Positions 33,017 to 40,887 of a stretch of DNA of 64,000 bases are shown here, piece after piece. The DNA comes from DSSB01 sp046346845 (GTDB lineage Bacteria; UBA10199; DSSB01), in contig JAXMHH010000005.1 in assembly GCA_046346845.1 (NCBI GenBank), positions 310,001 through 374,000 on the forward strand, written 5' to 3'. A program made the position numbers and the translations under genes. The notes below the pieces were generated by a model. That model had not been told where the DNA came from. It saw only the letters and a program-made list of their open reading frames with translations, and did no database searches. Each line of letters starts with the position of its first letter. Position 1 is the stretch's first letter.

Positions 33017-33929
33017 GCAATGCGGAGCCCCTTGGCTCCTCCTGATCGCGATCGCCTGGTGGCTGCCCCGGCCGGGCTTCGCCTATTCCCGCATCGTCTC
33101 CCTCAAGCCCAACTTGACCGAAATCCTCTTTGCGCTCGGGGCCGGCCCCCAAGTAGTCGGCGTCACGCAATGGTGCAAGCGGCCGGAGGAGGCCAAAAAG
33201 CTCCCCAAGGTCGCCGACTACGTCAAGGCCTTCCCCGAGGAGATCCTCCGCCTCCAACCCGACCTTGTCTTGGGCACCGTCGAGAACGGCTCCCAGAAAG
33301 AGGTGCAGTTCCTGATCGATCGCGGCGTCACGGTCTTGACCCTGGGGAGCCGGGAGGACAGCTCCCCTCGCGAGGTGGAAAGGCTCAAATCCCTCGGCTT
33401 CGATATCGCCGCGCTCGGCTTCGGGACCCTCGAGCAGACCATGCGCTCCATCGAAGCGCTCGGCGCCCTGCTCGAGCGGCGGGAGGCGGCGCGGGCGATG
33501 ACCGCCAAGATGGCCGCCGAATTAGCCGAGCTGCGGGCGGCCGCGGCGCCACTCCCCAAGACCAAGGTGCTCTATGTGGTCGGCTACCAACCGCTGGTGG
33601 TCGCCGGCGGGGGCAATTTCTTCGATGAGGCGGGACCCTACGTGGGCGCCGAGAACGTCGCACGCCAGAGCCGCCTGAAATACCCGTATTACACGACGGA
33701 ATTATTGATCCGTTCGGCCCCGGAGGTGATCTTGGATTTCGCGATGGGCTCCGAGAACTCGCCGGCCGCGCGCCAGGGGCGGGAGGACTTTTGGCGGCAA
33801 TTTCCCTCCATCCCCGCGGTGAAAAACGGGCGCGTCTACGAACTGGACATCGAAAAGATGCGCGCGGTGCCCAGCCTTCCGGAGACCTTTAAGGAAATCT
33901 TCCAGCTATTGCACCCGAGGGGGACATGA
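32979..33929 (+). CDS. btuF: Periplasmic cobalamin-binding protein BtuF-like
   Basis: A 316-residue class III ABC substrate-binding protein. The signal peptide ends near GFAYS. The fold pattern is SLKPNLTEILFALGAGPQVVGVTQWC, then PEEILRLQPDLVLG, VLTLGSREDSS, and a long connecting helix. It would carry corrinoid from BtuB to the BtuC2D2 importer, whose genes lie 12 kb away (45548-47337). The ATG at 32979 and GTG at 32997 are both possible starts; both overlap the TPR gene, so translation is probably coupled. Iron-siderophore binding is the main alternative; the nearby riboswitch favours cobalamin. Confidence 0.87.
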   Translation: MKWAPRVRKTSLKQCGAPWLLLIAIAWWLPRPGFAYSRIVSLKPNLTEILFALGAGPQVVGVTQWCKRPEEAKKLPKVADYVKAFPEEILRLQPDLVLGTVENGSQKEVQFLIDRGVTVLTLGSREDSSPREVERLKSLGFDIAALGFGTLEQTMRSIEALGALLERREAARAMTAKMAAELAELRAAAAPLPKTKVLYVVGYQPLVVAGGGNFFDEAGPYVGAENVARQSRLKYPYYTTELLIRSAPEVILDFAMGSENSPAARQGREDFWRQFPSIPAVKNGRVYELDIEKMRAVPSLPETFKEIFQLLHPRGT

Positions 33930-34306
33930 GCATGAGTCCCAGTCCCAAGCCCGGCGCCCTCGTCTGGTACCGCGTCTACACGGTCCTAATGACCGTCCTC
34001 TACGTATCCCTGGTCTTGATCCTAGGCGCCCTGCTCCTCTTCTCGAAAAAATGGCTGCCCCACGCCGATCCCGACCTCCCGCCCTGGTTGGGACTGGCTT
34101 ACCTGGCCTTCCTCGCCTTCACCAGCCTCAGTCTGGCCGTCCTCTTCCTGGTCTCCTTTTTCCTCCCCCGGAGCCCCGGCGCCTGGACCTACCATATCAT
34201 CTTGATTTGTCTGGGCATGAGCAGCCCCTGCTTCATCCCGATCTCGGTGCCGCTGCTCATCTTTTGGCTGCAAGACCCGGTGAAGGACTATTTTGGAAAA
34301 AACTGA
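33926..34306 (+). CDS. Small multi-pass membrane protein
   Basis: A 126-residue protein with three to four predicted membrane helices (VLYVSLVLILGALLLF; LGLAYLAFLAFTSLSLAVLF; IILICLGMSSPCFIPISVPL). The ATG overlaps the btuF stop by 4 bases (ATGA), which indicates translational coupling. No family was recognised. It may support transport or simply belong to the same transcript. Confidence 0.75.
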   Translation: MSMSPSPKPGALVWYRVYTVLMTVLYVSLVLILGALLLFSKKWLPHADPDLPPWLGLAYLAFLAFTSLSLAVLFLVSFFLPRSPGAWTYHIILICLGMSSPCFIPISVPLLIFWLQDPVKDYFGKN

Positions 34307-34312
34307 TTTTGT

Positions 34313-34340
34313 TTGACGATTCCCCCGCTCCCGATATTTT
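34313..34340 (+). promoter_or_regulatory. Promoter placing the terC transcript start at its ATG
   Basis: TTGACG at 34313-34318, a 16-base spacer and TATTTT at 34335-34340. The expected transcription start coincides with the ATG at 34347, and no Shine-Dalgarno sequence is present, so the mRNA may be leaderless. Confidence 0.5.
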
Positions 34341-34346
34341 GCGCCC

Positions 34347-35099
<753 letters not shown>

Positions 35100-35115
35100 A
35101 GCCATGAGCTCCATT

Positions 35116-35138
35116 CCCTAAGAGGCTGTTGAAATCGG
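35116..35138. repeat. Solo terminal-repeat-like sequence CCTAAGAGGCTGTTGAAA
   Basis: Matches the right end of the 59683-59810 element (CCTAAGCGGCCGTTGAAA) at most positions, and the terminal repeat of the 39539-39780 element. No partner repeat was found nearby. It lies between the 3' ends of two convergent genes. Confidence 0.45.
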
Positions 35139-35141
35139 AAA

Positions 35142-36074
35142 TTACAGGTTGAGCGGCAAGAAGCTGTTGCCGAAGTCGTCGCTGCGCAGCACGACGTCGT
35201 TGTCTCCCACCACCACGCCGCTGTTTCCCACGAAAGAAACCCCTTCGAAACCGTCCAAATTATCCCCCGCCGGCGTAATGTCCTGCCAGGTCATGCCCCC
35301 GTCGGCGGTGCGCCCGATGAAGTTTTGCCCCACCACGATCCCGTTCAAATGGTCCGGCTGGAAGAAGAGCTGGCGCAGGTTGGCCAAGACGCCCAGCTGG
35401 ACCTTCTGCCAGCTGGCGCCGCCGTCGGTGGTCCGCAAGATCGCCGAGCTGTCGCCCACGGCGATGGCGGTTTGGGGGTCGAAGGCCACCACGTCCCAGA
35501 GCAGCGATTGGGTGCCGCTGGCCTGGATGCCCCAACTCTTCCCGCCGTCGAAGGTCCGGTAGATGCTGCCCGCGCCTCCCACCACCCAAGCCTCGTTGGG
35601 ATTGGCGAAAGAGATCGCATTGAGCACGACCCCCGAGGGCAGGTTGACGCCGCCCCAGCTGACTCCGCCGTCCGCGGTTCTGAGGATTAGGCCGTTGTCC
35701 CCCACCACATAACCGCTGTTCGCGTCCAAAAACTGGAGGTCGTGGAGATCATCCCCGATATTGGTCTTTTGCTGGACCCAAGTGACCCCTCCGTCGGAAC
35801 TGGTGAGGAAGGTGCCCTTTTGTCCGATCGCGAAGAGCTGGGTCGCGGAAAAGTAGAGCGCCTTGGAGAGGTCCCGCGTCGTGCCGCTGGTCTGGGCTTG
35901 GAAGGTCTGGCCGCCGTCCGCGCTGGTGAAGATCCGCCCCTGGCTGCCCACCGCGACCAAGGCCTGGGGGCTGAGCAGGGACACTCCCAAAAGGAAATTA
36001 TCCGGCGGGCTCCCGCTCCCGCAGGCGGCCAGGGCGGTCGTCAGGCAAAGAAAAGTCAAGAGTCGGCGAAGCAT
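35142..36074 (-). CDS. YCF48/BNR-type propeller lipoprotein
   Basis: A 310-residue lipoprotein with AAGGAGGATCC before the ATG and lipobox LAAC (Cys 18). The mature part is a run of about seven blades each carrying the BNR/YCF48 pattern (for example TSADGGQTF, SSDGGVTW, RTADGGVSW, RTFDGGKSW, RTTDGGASW, RTADGGMTW). YCF48 (HCF136) helps assemble photosystem II; bacterial lipoprotein relatives are widespread and mostly uncharacterised, so the role here is open. The stop lies just beside a terminal-repeat-like sequence. Confidence 0.92.
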   Translation of the reverse strand: MLRRLLTFLCLTTALAACGSGSPPDNFLLGVSLLSPQALVAVGSQGRIFTSADGGQTFQAQTSGTTRDLSKALYFSATQLFAIGQKGTFLTSSDGGVTWVQQKTNIGDDLHDLQFLDANSGYVVGDNGLILRTADGGVSWGGVNLPSGVVLNAISFANPNEAWVVGGAGSIYRTFDGGKSWGIQASGTQSLLWDVVAFDPQTAIAVGDSSAILRTTDGGASWQKVQLGVLANLRQLFFQPDHLNGIVVGQNFIGRTADGGMTWQDITPAGDNLDGFEGVSFVGNSGVVVGDNDVVLRSDDFGNSFLPLNL

Positions 36075-36135
36075 GGATCCTCCTTGGAATTCTCCCCAGA
36101 GGAATTGCTTCGCCGACTCCAGAAGGCAAGATATT

Positions 36136-37824
36136 TTATTTATTCTCCAGCTTTTTCAGGGCCGCCTCGGCGGTGGCCCGGCGTCCCGGATCGCCGGACA
36201 GGATGGAGACCGTGCCGTAAATGGCGGACCGCGTTTTGGGGCAGGCGCCGAAGGTGCCGATCAGGTCGGCCGAGCTCAACAAGGTATCCGCCGTGCCGGT
36301 ATCCAGCTTGGCCTGTCCGCTCAGTCGGATCAATTTCAGGACCGGCAGGCTGCCGGTGTCGCTCCCGCTCGCCAGCTTCGCCAGGAAGGCGGCGGCGCGG
36401 TCCTTGAGGTCGCCCGATTCGGTCGCGACGATGTCCTTCAGGGCGCCCTCGATATTGACGGACTTGCCAAGCGCGAGGCGGCTGCGGACGGCGGCCAGCA
36501 AGTCGAGCTCCTTGCGCTCTTCCTTGGCCAGCTTGTCGAGGCTGGTGTCCTGGCTATTGGCGATGTCCCAGGCCTGGCCGAATTGGCCCCAAAAGCCGTT
36601 CGCGTCCTTGGCCGAGGCGGTGTAGCGGCTGGAGATCTCCTCTTCCCAGGCATTGGTCGCGACCAGGCTGGCCATGCGGGTCTTCTCGCCCTCGTACTGC
36701 TTGAGAAAACCGTAGGCGTCGGCCAAGCCCGGGGGAATTTCCTCCTGGAAGATCTTCTCCGCCGAGGCGCCGTCCTTCGCGGCAATGGACTTGCCCGCCT
36801 TCTCCAGTTTTTCGAGCAGGGCCTTCTCGCCCTTGGCGGCGTCGCCATCGCCCAGGAGCTTGAGGCCCTGTTCACGGACGGTCTCGAAGGCCTTCACCGC
36901 GTCCTCGGTGCGGCCGTCGGTCAAGGCCTGATAGGCCTCGAAGAGCGGCGCGAGCCTTTGCAGGGCGGGGTCGTTGTCGGCCTTGGCGAACCTCGCGAGA
37001 ACCCCGAAGACCTCCTTCGCGAGCATGCCGAGTTTTTCCGGGATCAGTTTCGCGTCTTTGGGGTCCAGCGGGGGCAACTGGGCCAGATCTAAAGTTTCCA
37101 TGGCCATTCCCAGGAGCTGCTGGCAGGCCTTCTCTTTTTCGGCCTTGGATTTGCCGTGCAGCTTCGCCAAGCCCTGTTCCGCGGCCTTCAGCCCTTCTAT
37201 TTCCTTGTCGGCGTTGTGCGCCAGCAAGGCGGCTCGGTCCAGGCCCAATTCCAATTGTAAGATTTGGACCGTCTTCACGAACTCGGCCTGCTTCTCCTTC
37301 GGCACCCGAGGCATGATCTGCTTCATCTGCGCCAAAACGGAAAGGTTGGCGTCGGTGCGCAGGGCCCGGACCTGCAGCAAGGAGGGATCCAGCAGGAGCA
37401 GCTCATTATAATGGTCATGGGCCTGGAACAGGTCGCCGGTGGCGTGCTCCGCCTTGGCGAGGCTCAGCAGGATGCGCACGTCGCCGGGATTGGTCTGGTG
37501 GGCCTTTTGGTAATATCCCAAGGCCTTCTTGAAATTCTCTTTTTTAAAGTATTCGTCTCCCTTGCGCCGGAAGCTCTCGGCCTTTTTCGCCTGGTCGGGG
37601 GTCACCTCTTTCGACGAGGGGCCCTCCGGCTGCGGCGGCTGCGCGGTGAGAGGATGGGTCGGCACCCGTCCCGTCTTTTTGAGGATGCCCTCGAGGACAT
37701 GGCTGCCTTGAAAGGGCATCTTGGGAGAAGCTTCGGGGCCCGACTTGCCGGGGGCCTGGGGATCGTCAACGGGTAGGGGAAGGGGTACGGCAGGGCTGCC
37801 GCTTGGAGCGATAGGCGGGGTCAT
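36136..37824 (-). CDS. TPR protein homologous to the N-terminal half of the 1979-aa giant
   Basis: A 562-residue soluble protein without a signal; GGAGGCACC precedes the ATG. The Pro-rich start MTPPIAPSG echoes MTPPKIP of the 1979-aa protein. TPRs occupy about 78-160 (GDEYFKKENFKKALGYYQKA). The following helical region aligns with the giant protein: LARFAKADNDPALQR against LAKFAKTDSDPAIQK, and ALTDGRTEDAVKAFE against LAKGEIDEATKAFE. It stops before the shared core. A strong sigma-54 promoter lies about 190 bases upstream. It is therefore a fifth member of the same regulon; function unknown. Confidence 0.87.
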   Translation of the reverse strand: MTPPIAPSGSPAVPLPLPVDDPQAPGKSGPEASPKMPFQGSHVLEGILKKTGRVPTHPLTAQPPQPEGPSSKEVTPDQAKKAESFRRKGDEYFKKENFKKALGYYQKAHQTNPGDVRILLSLAKAEHATGDLFQAHDHYNELLLLDPSLLQVRALRTDANLSVLAQMKQIMPRVPKEKQAEFVKTVQILQLELGLDRAALLAHNADKEIEGLKAAEQGLAKLHGKSKAEKEKACQQLLGMAMETLDLAQLPPLDPKDAKLIPEKLGMLAKEVFGVLARFAKADNDPALQRLAPLFEAYQALTDGRTEDAVKAFETVREQGLKLLGDGDAAKGEKALLEKLEKAGKSIAAKDGASAEKIFQEEIPPGLADAYGFLKQYEGEKTRMASLVATNAWEEEISSRYTASAKDANGFWGQFGQAWDIANSQDTSLDKLAKEERKELDLLAAVRSRLALGKSVNIEGALKDIVATESGDLKDRAAAFLAKLASGSDTGSLPVLKLIRLSGQAKLDTGTADTLLSSADLIGTFGACPKTRSAIYGTVSILSGDPGRRATAEAALKKLENK

Positions 37825-38429
37825 CGGTGCCTCCTGGAAAATGCAGGTTATGGAAAAGGAGGCGAGCGGGCCGAGCTATCCCTAACACTCCCGACAAACA
37901 CCCCCGAAAACCAATACGATCCCTGGCGGAAGCGAGGCCCCATCCGGTGTGCGCCCGAGTCGGAATCCAAAATTCGAAAATCCGGACCTCGCTTCCGCCG
38001 TCCCTTGGTTTTGCAAGCCAGATGCCAAGGCGCGGATGCTGTAAGCGCTGATTTTTCCATTGTATTTTTCGGGTGGAAAAAATTCCTTTCGGCGCCCCGA
38101 AGCACAAGTGGAACCCTTTGTTTACAAAGTAGGAATTACCTGGGGTGCGCCGGGTTTTTTAGAGAGTCAGGACATCTTGGCGGGCAAAGGGACGCTGGGG
38201 CAGGAAGGACGGGTAAAAATTAGGTGTCCTCGAGATTTGCTGTTGAAGAGCTTTTGCGCGAACGGAATATCGGCGACTGCGGTTTTTCGAAAGACGCCGC
38301 AGAGATCTCCTTGGCGAGAACATTTGCGGAAACAATTCCCTTTGCCAGCCGAATAACCTTCCGATAAGCACAACTTCCATTCTTTGCCGGGGGCACCCTG
38401 GTAGAGCGTTTGGCACACGGGGGAATTTC
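37825..38429. other. 605-base divergent intergenic region
   Basis: Separates the TPR gene (minus) from the 38430 gene (plus). Short frames here have no protein-like composition or ribosome sites. The only clear signal is the sigma-54 promoter at 38012-38028. The leader of the TPR gene would be about 175 nt, long enough for RNA-level control, but no known riboswitch was recognised. Confidence 0.6.
38012..38028 (-). promoter_or_regulatory. Sigma-54 promoter for the TPR protein gene
   Basis: On the minus strand TTGGCATCTGGCTTGCA matches YTGGCACG-N4-TTGCW. The invariant GG (38026-38025) and GC (38014-38013) are separated by exactly 10 bases, and both the -24 and -12 boxes are near-perfect. Directed at the 37824 start codon. 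Confidence 0.78.
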
Positions 38430-39524
38430 ATGACGCTCCACTGCAACTTTCCCAAGGACTCCTTGGCAACCATGCTCTGCCAAGACCTTACCGACGCAAA
38501 AAGAACTTGGAAAATCGCCCCAGGAGAAATCAACGTCGGCTATCTCGAAACGCACTTCGTGAAAGTCGGGGGGAAATCCCTGCCACGGCAACAGCGGCTG
38601 GGCATCAACCGCAGCAACGAAGCCCAGGAGGTCTATCAAAGGGCCATTCTCCTCGGAGAAAAAAATCCCGAATTTTTCGCCTACCTGCAGGGAAAACTCG
38701 AAATCCCCTGGATCGCCGACGATCTGGATCCCAGCACCCTGGAAGACAAAAATTTACGGGATTGGATCGAGGCCCAGGGGAAGCTCATTCGCGAAGGCCT
38801 GATCCAGGAAGCCCGGCATCCGGTAGGTTCCTTCGCCTACCAACTGGCTTTCGCCGAACGTTTTTTTCAGGCCTTGATCAGGCCGCAAAGCCAAGATGGA
38901 TTTGGCTTGAGTTTCGATCCCGTTCAGGGAGGTCCGCAACGCAGCCTGCGGGATGTCTTTCGACAACGATTGGCCACCTGTTTTGATTTCTCCGTCCTCT
39001 TTATGATGGCCATGCGGCAGGAGATGCCGGATCTGGAAATCACCCCCATCTACCTTTACCAACATAAATCAGGGGATATCGTCGACCACCTGAGGATTGG
39101 GATTAAAAACCCAGCCACGGGGACCTTTGAAAGGATGGCCGACATCCAATACGGCTATTTTGGCGCCTTGGCTCCGGACGAAATCTGGGCGCCCGTCTCC
39201 AAAGTCGAGGTCTTGGTTTATTACTACAACTTGAAGGCGGCTGGCAGCAAAGACCCGAAACTCGCCGAAGCTTACGTCGACCTGGCCATTAACCTCTCCC
39301 CCAAAAATTATCTCAGCCTTTTCAACAAGGCCTTCTTTCGATTGCAACAAAAGGATTGGGGGACGGCCCAAAGGTATCTGCTGGCTTCGATCGCAGCGAA
39401 TCCCAATTACCGGGATTCGTATAACAATTTATTTTTCGTCGCCAAAGAGACGGGCCAGGAATACCTGCGGAATTGGGCCCTCACGAAATACCAAGAGCTT
39501 TCTCCTCCGGCCCAGAAACCTTAG
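38430..39524 (+). CDS. Transglutaminase-like and TPR domain protein
   Basis: A 364-residue soluble protein without a signal peptide; GGGGGAATTTC precedes the ATG. The central part resembles a transglutaminase-like core: Cys in LATCFDFSVLFMMAMRQ (about 185), His in VDHLRIGIK (about 220) and Asp in RMADIQYGY (about 235) could form the Cys-His-Asp triad. The C-terminal third is TPR-like (AYVDLAINLSPKNYLSLFNK, then AQRYLLASIAANPNYRDSYN). The triad is my reading of spacing, not a confirmed family match. It lies between the sigma-54-controlled genes, so it may belong to the same group, but it has no such promoter itself. Confidence 0.75.
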   Translation: MTLHCNFPKDSLATMLCQDLTDAKRTWKIAPGEINVGYLETHFVKVGGKSLPRQQRLGINRSNEAQEVYQRAILLGEKNPEFFAYLQGKLEIPWIADDLDPSTLEDKNLRDWIEAQGKLIREGLIQEARHPVGSFAYQLAFAERFFQALIRPQSQDGFGLSFDPVQGGPQRSLRDVFRQRLATCFDFSVLFMMAMRQEMPDLEITPIYLYQHKSGDIVDHLRIGIKNPATGTFERMADIQYGYFGALAPDEIWAPVSKVEVLVYYYNLKAAGSKDPKLAEAYVDLAINLSPKNYLSLFNKAFFRLQQKDWGTAQRYLLASIAANPNYRDSYNNLFFVAKETGQEYLRNWALTKYQELSPPAQKP

Positions 39525-39538
39525 CTCCCAACCGACTT

Positions 39539-39780
39539 TTAACAGGCTGCTGAAAAAACACCGGCGATTGGGCCAGACTGTCTCAGGCGAATTGGCGTGA
39601 CCCGAAGATTTTTGGGCGGTGAAGGAAACCGGACTCATTCTGGCGGGTTCAAGTGGGCAAAAGGCGAATCTCCGTCGCCGGGCCTGCTGCGCGGCTTAGG
39701 ATATCCCGTGGTGAACCCGGGCATTTATTGCCCGGGTTCACCACGGTTTCAAAATAAGTCTTTCCTCAGCAACCTCTTAA
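39539..39780. mobile_element. MITE-like element with imperfect terminal inverted repeats
   Basis: About 242 bases bounded by TTAA on both sides. The left end TTAACAGGCTGCTGAAAA and the inverted right end TTAAGAGGTTGCTGAGGA agree at about 18 of 23 positions over the full repeat. It has no coding capacity and an 18-bp perfect hairpin inside. The right end covers the stop codon of the 39777 gene. Related ends occur at 35116 and 59683-59810. Confidence 0.5.
39706..39746. terminator. Perfect 18-bp hairpin, possible terminator between convergent genes
   Basis: CCGTGGTGAACCCGGGCA (39706-39723) pairs perfectly with 39729-39746 across a 5-base loop TTTAT. A weak TTTCAAAATAAG follows on the plus side; there is no U-run on the minus side. 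It lies between convergent genes and inside the MITE-like element, so it may be a terminator or part of the element. Confidence 0.5.
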
Positions 39781-40322
39781 TGCTTGGCAAGCCGCTCGCC
39801 GCTGGGGGCAATGTTTTTTAGGGGGGTGCGCACGCGGTGTTCGCCGCTTACCCGACCGCTCGGGGGACCCGAGGGCTTTTCGGCTTCCTTCGGCGCTTCG
39901 CTTGCCTTGGCCTTCCCAGGGCCCCGGGCGCCCGCGACCCCCTGAGGACTCGCACCCTGAGCGGTGGGCTTGCCGCGACCGCCCCTCGACTCTTGGACAT
40001 TGGCACCCACCGAGGCCTTTTTGCCTCCCCAGGTGATTGCCTTGAATTGGTCCGGCGTCAATTTCGCATAGGGGGTACCGGTGCTCTTCAGGTGTTTTTC
40101 ATACTTGTTGGCGGCATCCCCTGCGGAGACGAAGCGGACCTCGCCTCCCACGGAGAAGGCCGTGACGGCATTGGGGCCCATCTTTTGCAAACCCGCCAGG
40201 CCTTCGGCGCTACTGGCCGTGATATAGCCCTTCCCAACCTGGGCCGCTTCTTTATTTTTTGCCTTCGAAGCCTCTTGGGTACCGCTGGCTCCGCGAGCTC
40301 CGCTAACTTTACTAGTATCCAT
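39777..40322 (-). CDS. Low-complexity small protein of the sigma-54 operon
   Basis: A 181-residue protein with the strong site AAGGAGGATCACA before the ATG. The N-terminus is disordered (Ala/Ser/Lys-rich). A small folded-looking segment spans about 30-100 (GKGYITASSAEGLAGLQKMG, EVRFVSAGDAANKYEKHL, YAKLTPDQFKAITWGG). The C-terminal 80 residues are Gly/Pro/Lys/Arg-rich. No family recognised. It is the second gene of a probable operon, 46 bases behind the 100-aa gene, with a sigma-54 promoter. Confidence 0.75.
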   Translation of the reverse strand: MDTSKVSGARGASGTQEASKAKNKEAAQVGKGYITASSAEGLAGLQKMGPNAVTAFSVGGEVRFVSAGDAANKYEKHLKSTGTPYAKLTPDQFKAITWGGKKASVGANVQESRGGRGKPTAQGASPQGVAGARGPGKAKASEAPKEAEKPSGPPSGRVSGEHRVRTPLKNIAPSGERLAKH

Positions 40323-40368
40323 TGTGATCCTCCTTAGAAAAAATGATCGAAACCACCAGGCTGCGTCG

Positions 40369-40671
40369 TCAGCAAAAACCCTTAAAGAATGAGAGCTTCC
40401 CTTTCAGACCATCCTGATACTGCAAAGAACCTACAAAAAACTCATTGTGATGCTGGGGCACCCTTAAAAAATTTTCAGAGCTTAGCTCCGTCATGTCAAG
40501 CTTCCGCTGCCATTCCGAACAATAGGCCTGTCTGGCATTTTGCAGTCCCGCGAGGGCGGAACAGGGGGTGGCTTCCTGAAATTCCGAATAGGCCTCAAAA
40601 AACTCCGGCTCGGGCATTTGGGCGGCGGCCTCTTCGAGCAGCGACTGGAGCATTTCAAAATCGGTGTCCAT
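40369..40671 (-). CDS. Small acidic protein, first gene of a sigma-54 operon
   Basis: A 100-residue protein, ATG preceded by AAGGGGATGTC. The first half is strongly acidic and helical (MDTDFEMLQSLLEEAAAQ, then EPEFFEAYSEFQEA) and the second half is aromatic-rich, ending in KGFC. No family recognised; small acidic helical proteins can be secretion chaperones, which is speculative here. A sigma-54 promoter lies 36 bases upstream, giving a leader of about 25 nt. Confidence 0.72.
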   Translation of the reverse strand: MDTDFEMLQSLLEEAAAQMPEPEFFEAYSEFQEATPCSALAGLQNARQAYCSEWQRKLDMTELSSENFLRVPQHHNEFFVGSLQYQDGLKGKLSFFKGFC

Positions 40672-40706
40672 GACATCCCCTTAAAAACCTTTGCAACGGA
40701 AACAAT

Positions 40707-40723
40707 TGCAAGTCATGGGCCAT
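40707..40723 (-). promoter_or_regulatory. Sigma-54 promoter for the small-protein operon
   Basis: On the minus strand ATGGCCCATGACTTGCA matches the -24/-12 consensus with one mismatch in each half at most. GG (40721-40720) and GC (40709-40708) are 10 bases apart. The flanking region 40724-40800 is very AT-rich, as expected for a bendable activator region. Confidence 0.72.
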
Positions 40724-40887
40724 ATTAAAAATATAATAAAATCAATATATTATAATTTTGTTCTCTCCCAATAGATACAATTTGGTTATTTTTTTGTAAT
40801 ATTTAACTTTAAAATAACAAAAATTCCCCTGCGGCACCTTCGAGGAAGCCCTGGCAGCGAGTCGAGCCTTTCTGCTAGGCCCTCCCC

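Noticed and set aside
38400..38430. TTTGGCACACGGGGGAATTTC as a sigma-54 promoter for the 38430 gene
   Set aside because: The -24 half is good, but there is no GC at the -12 position with correct spacing.
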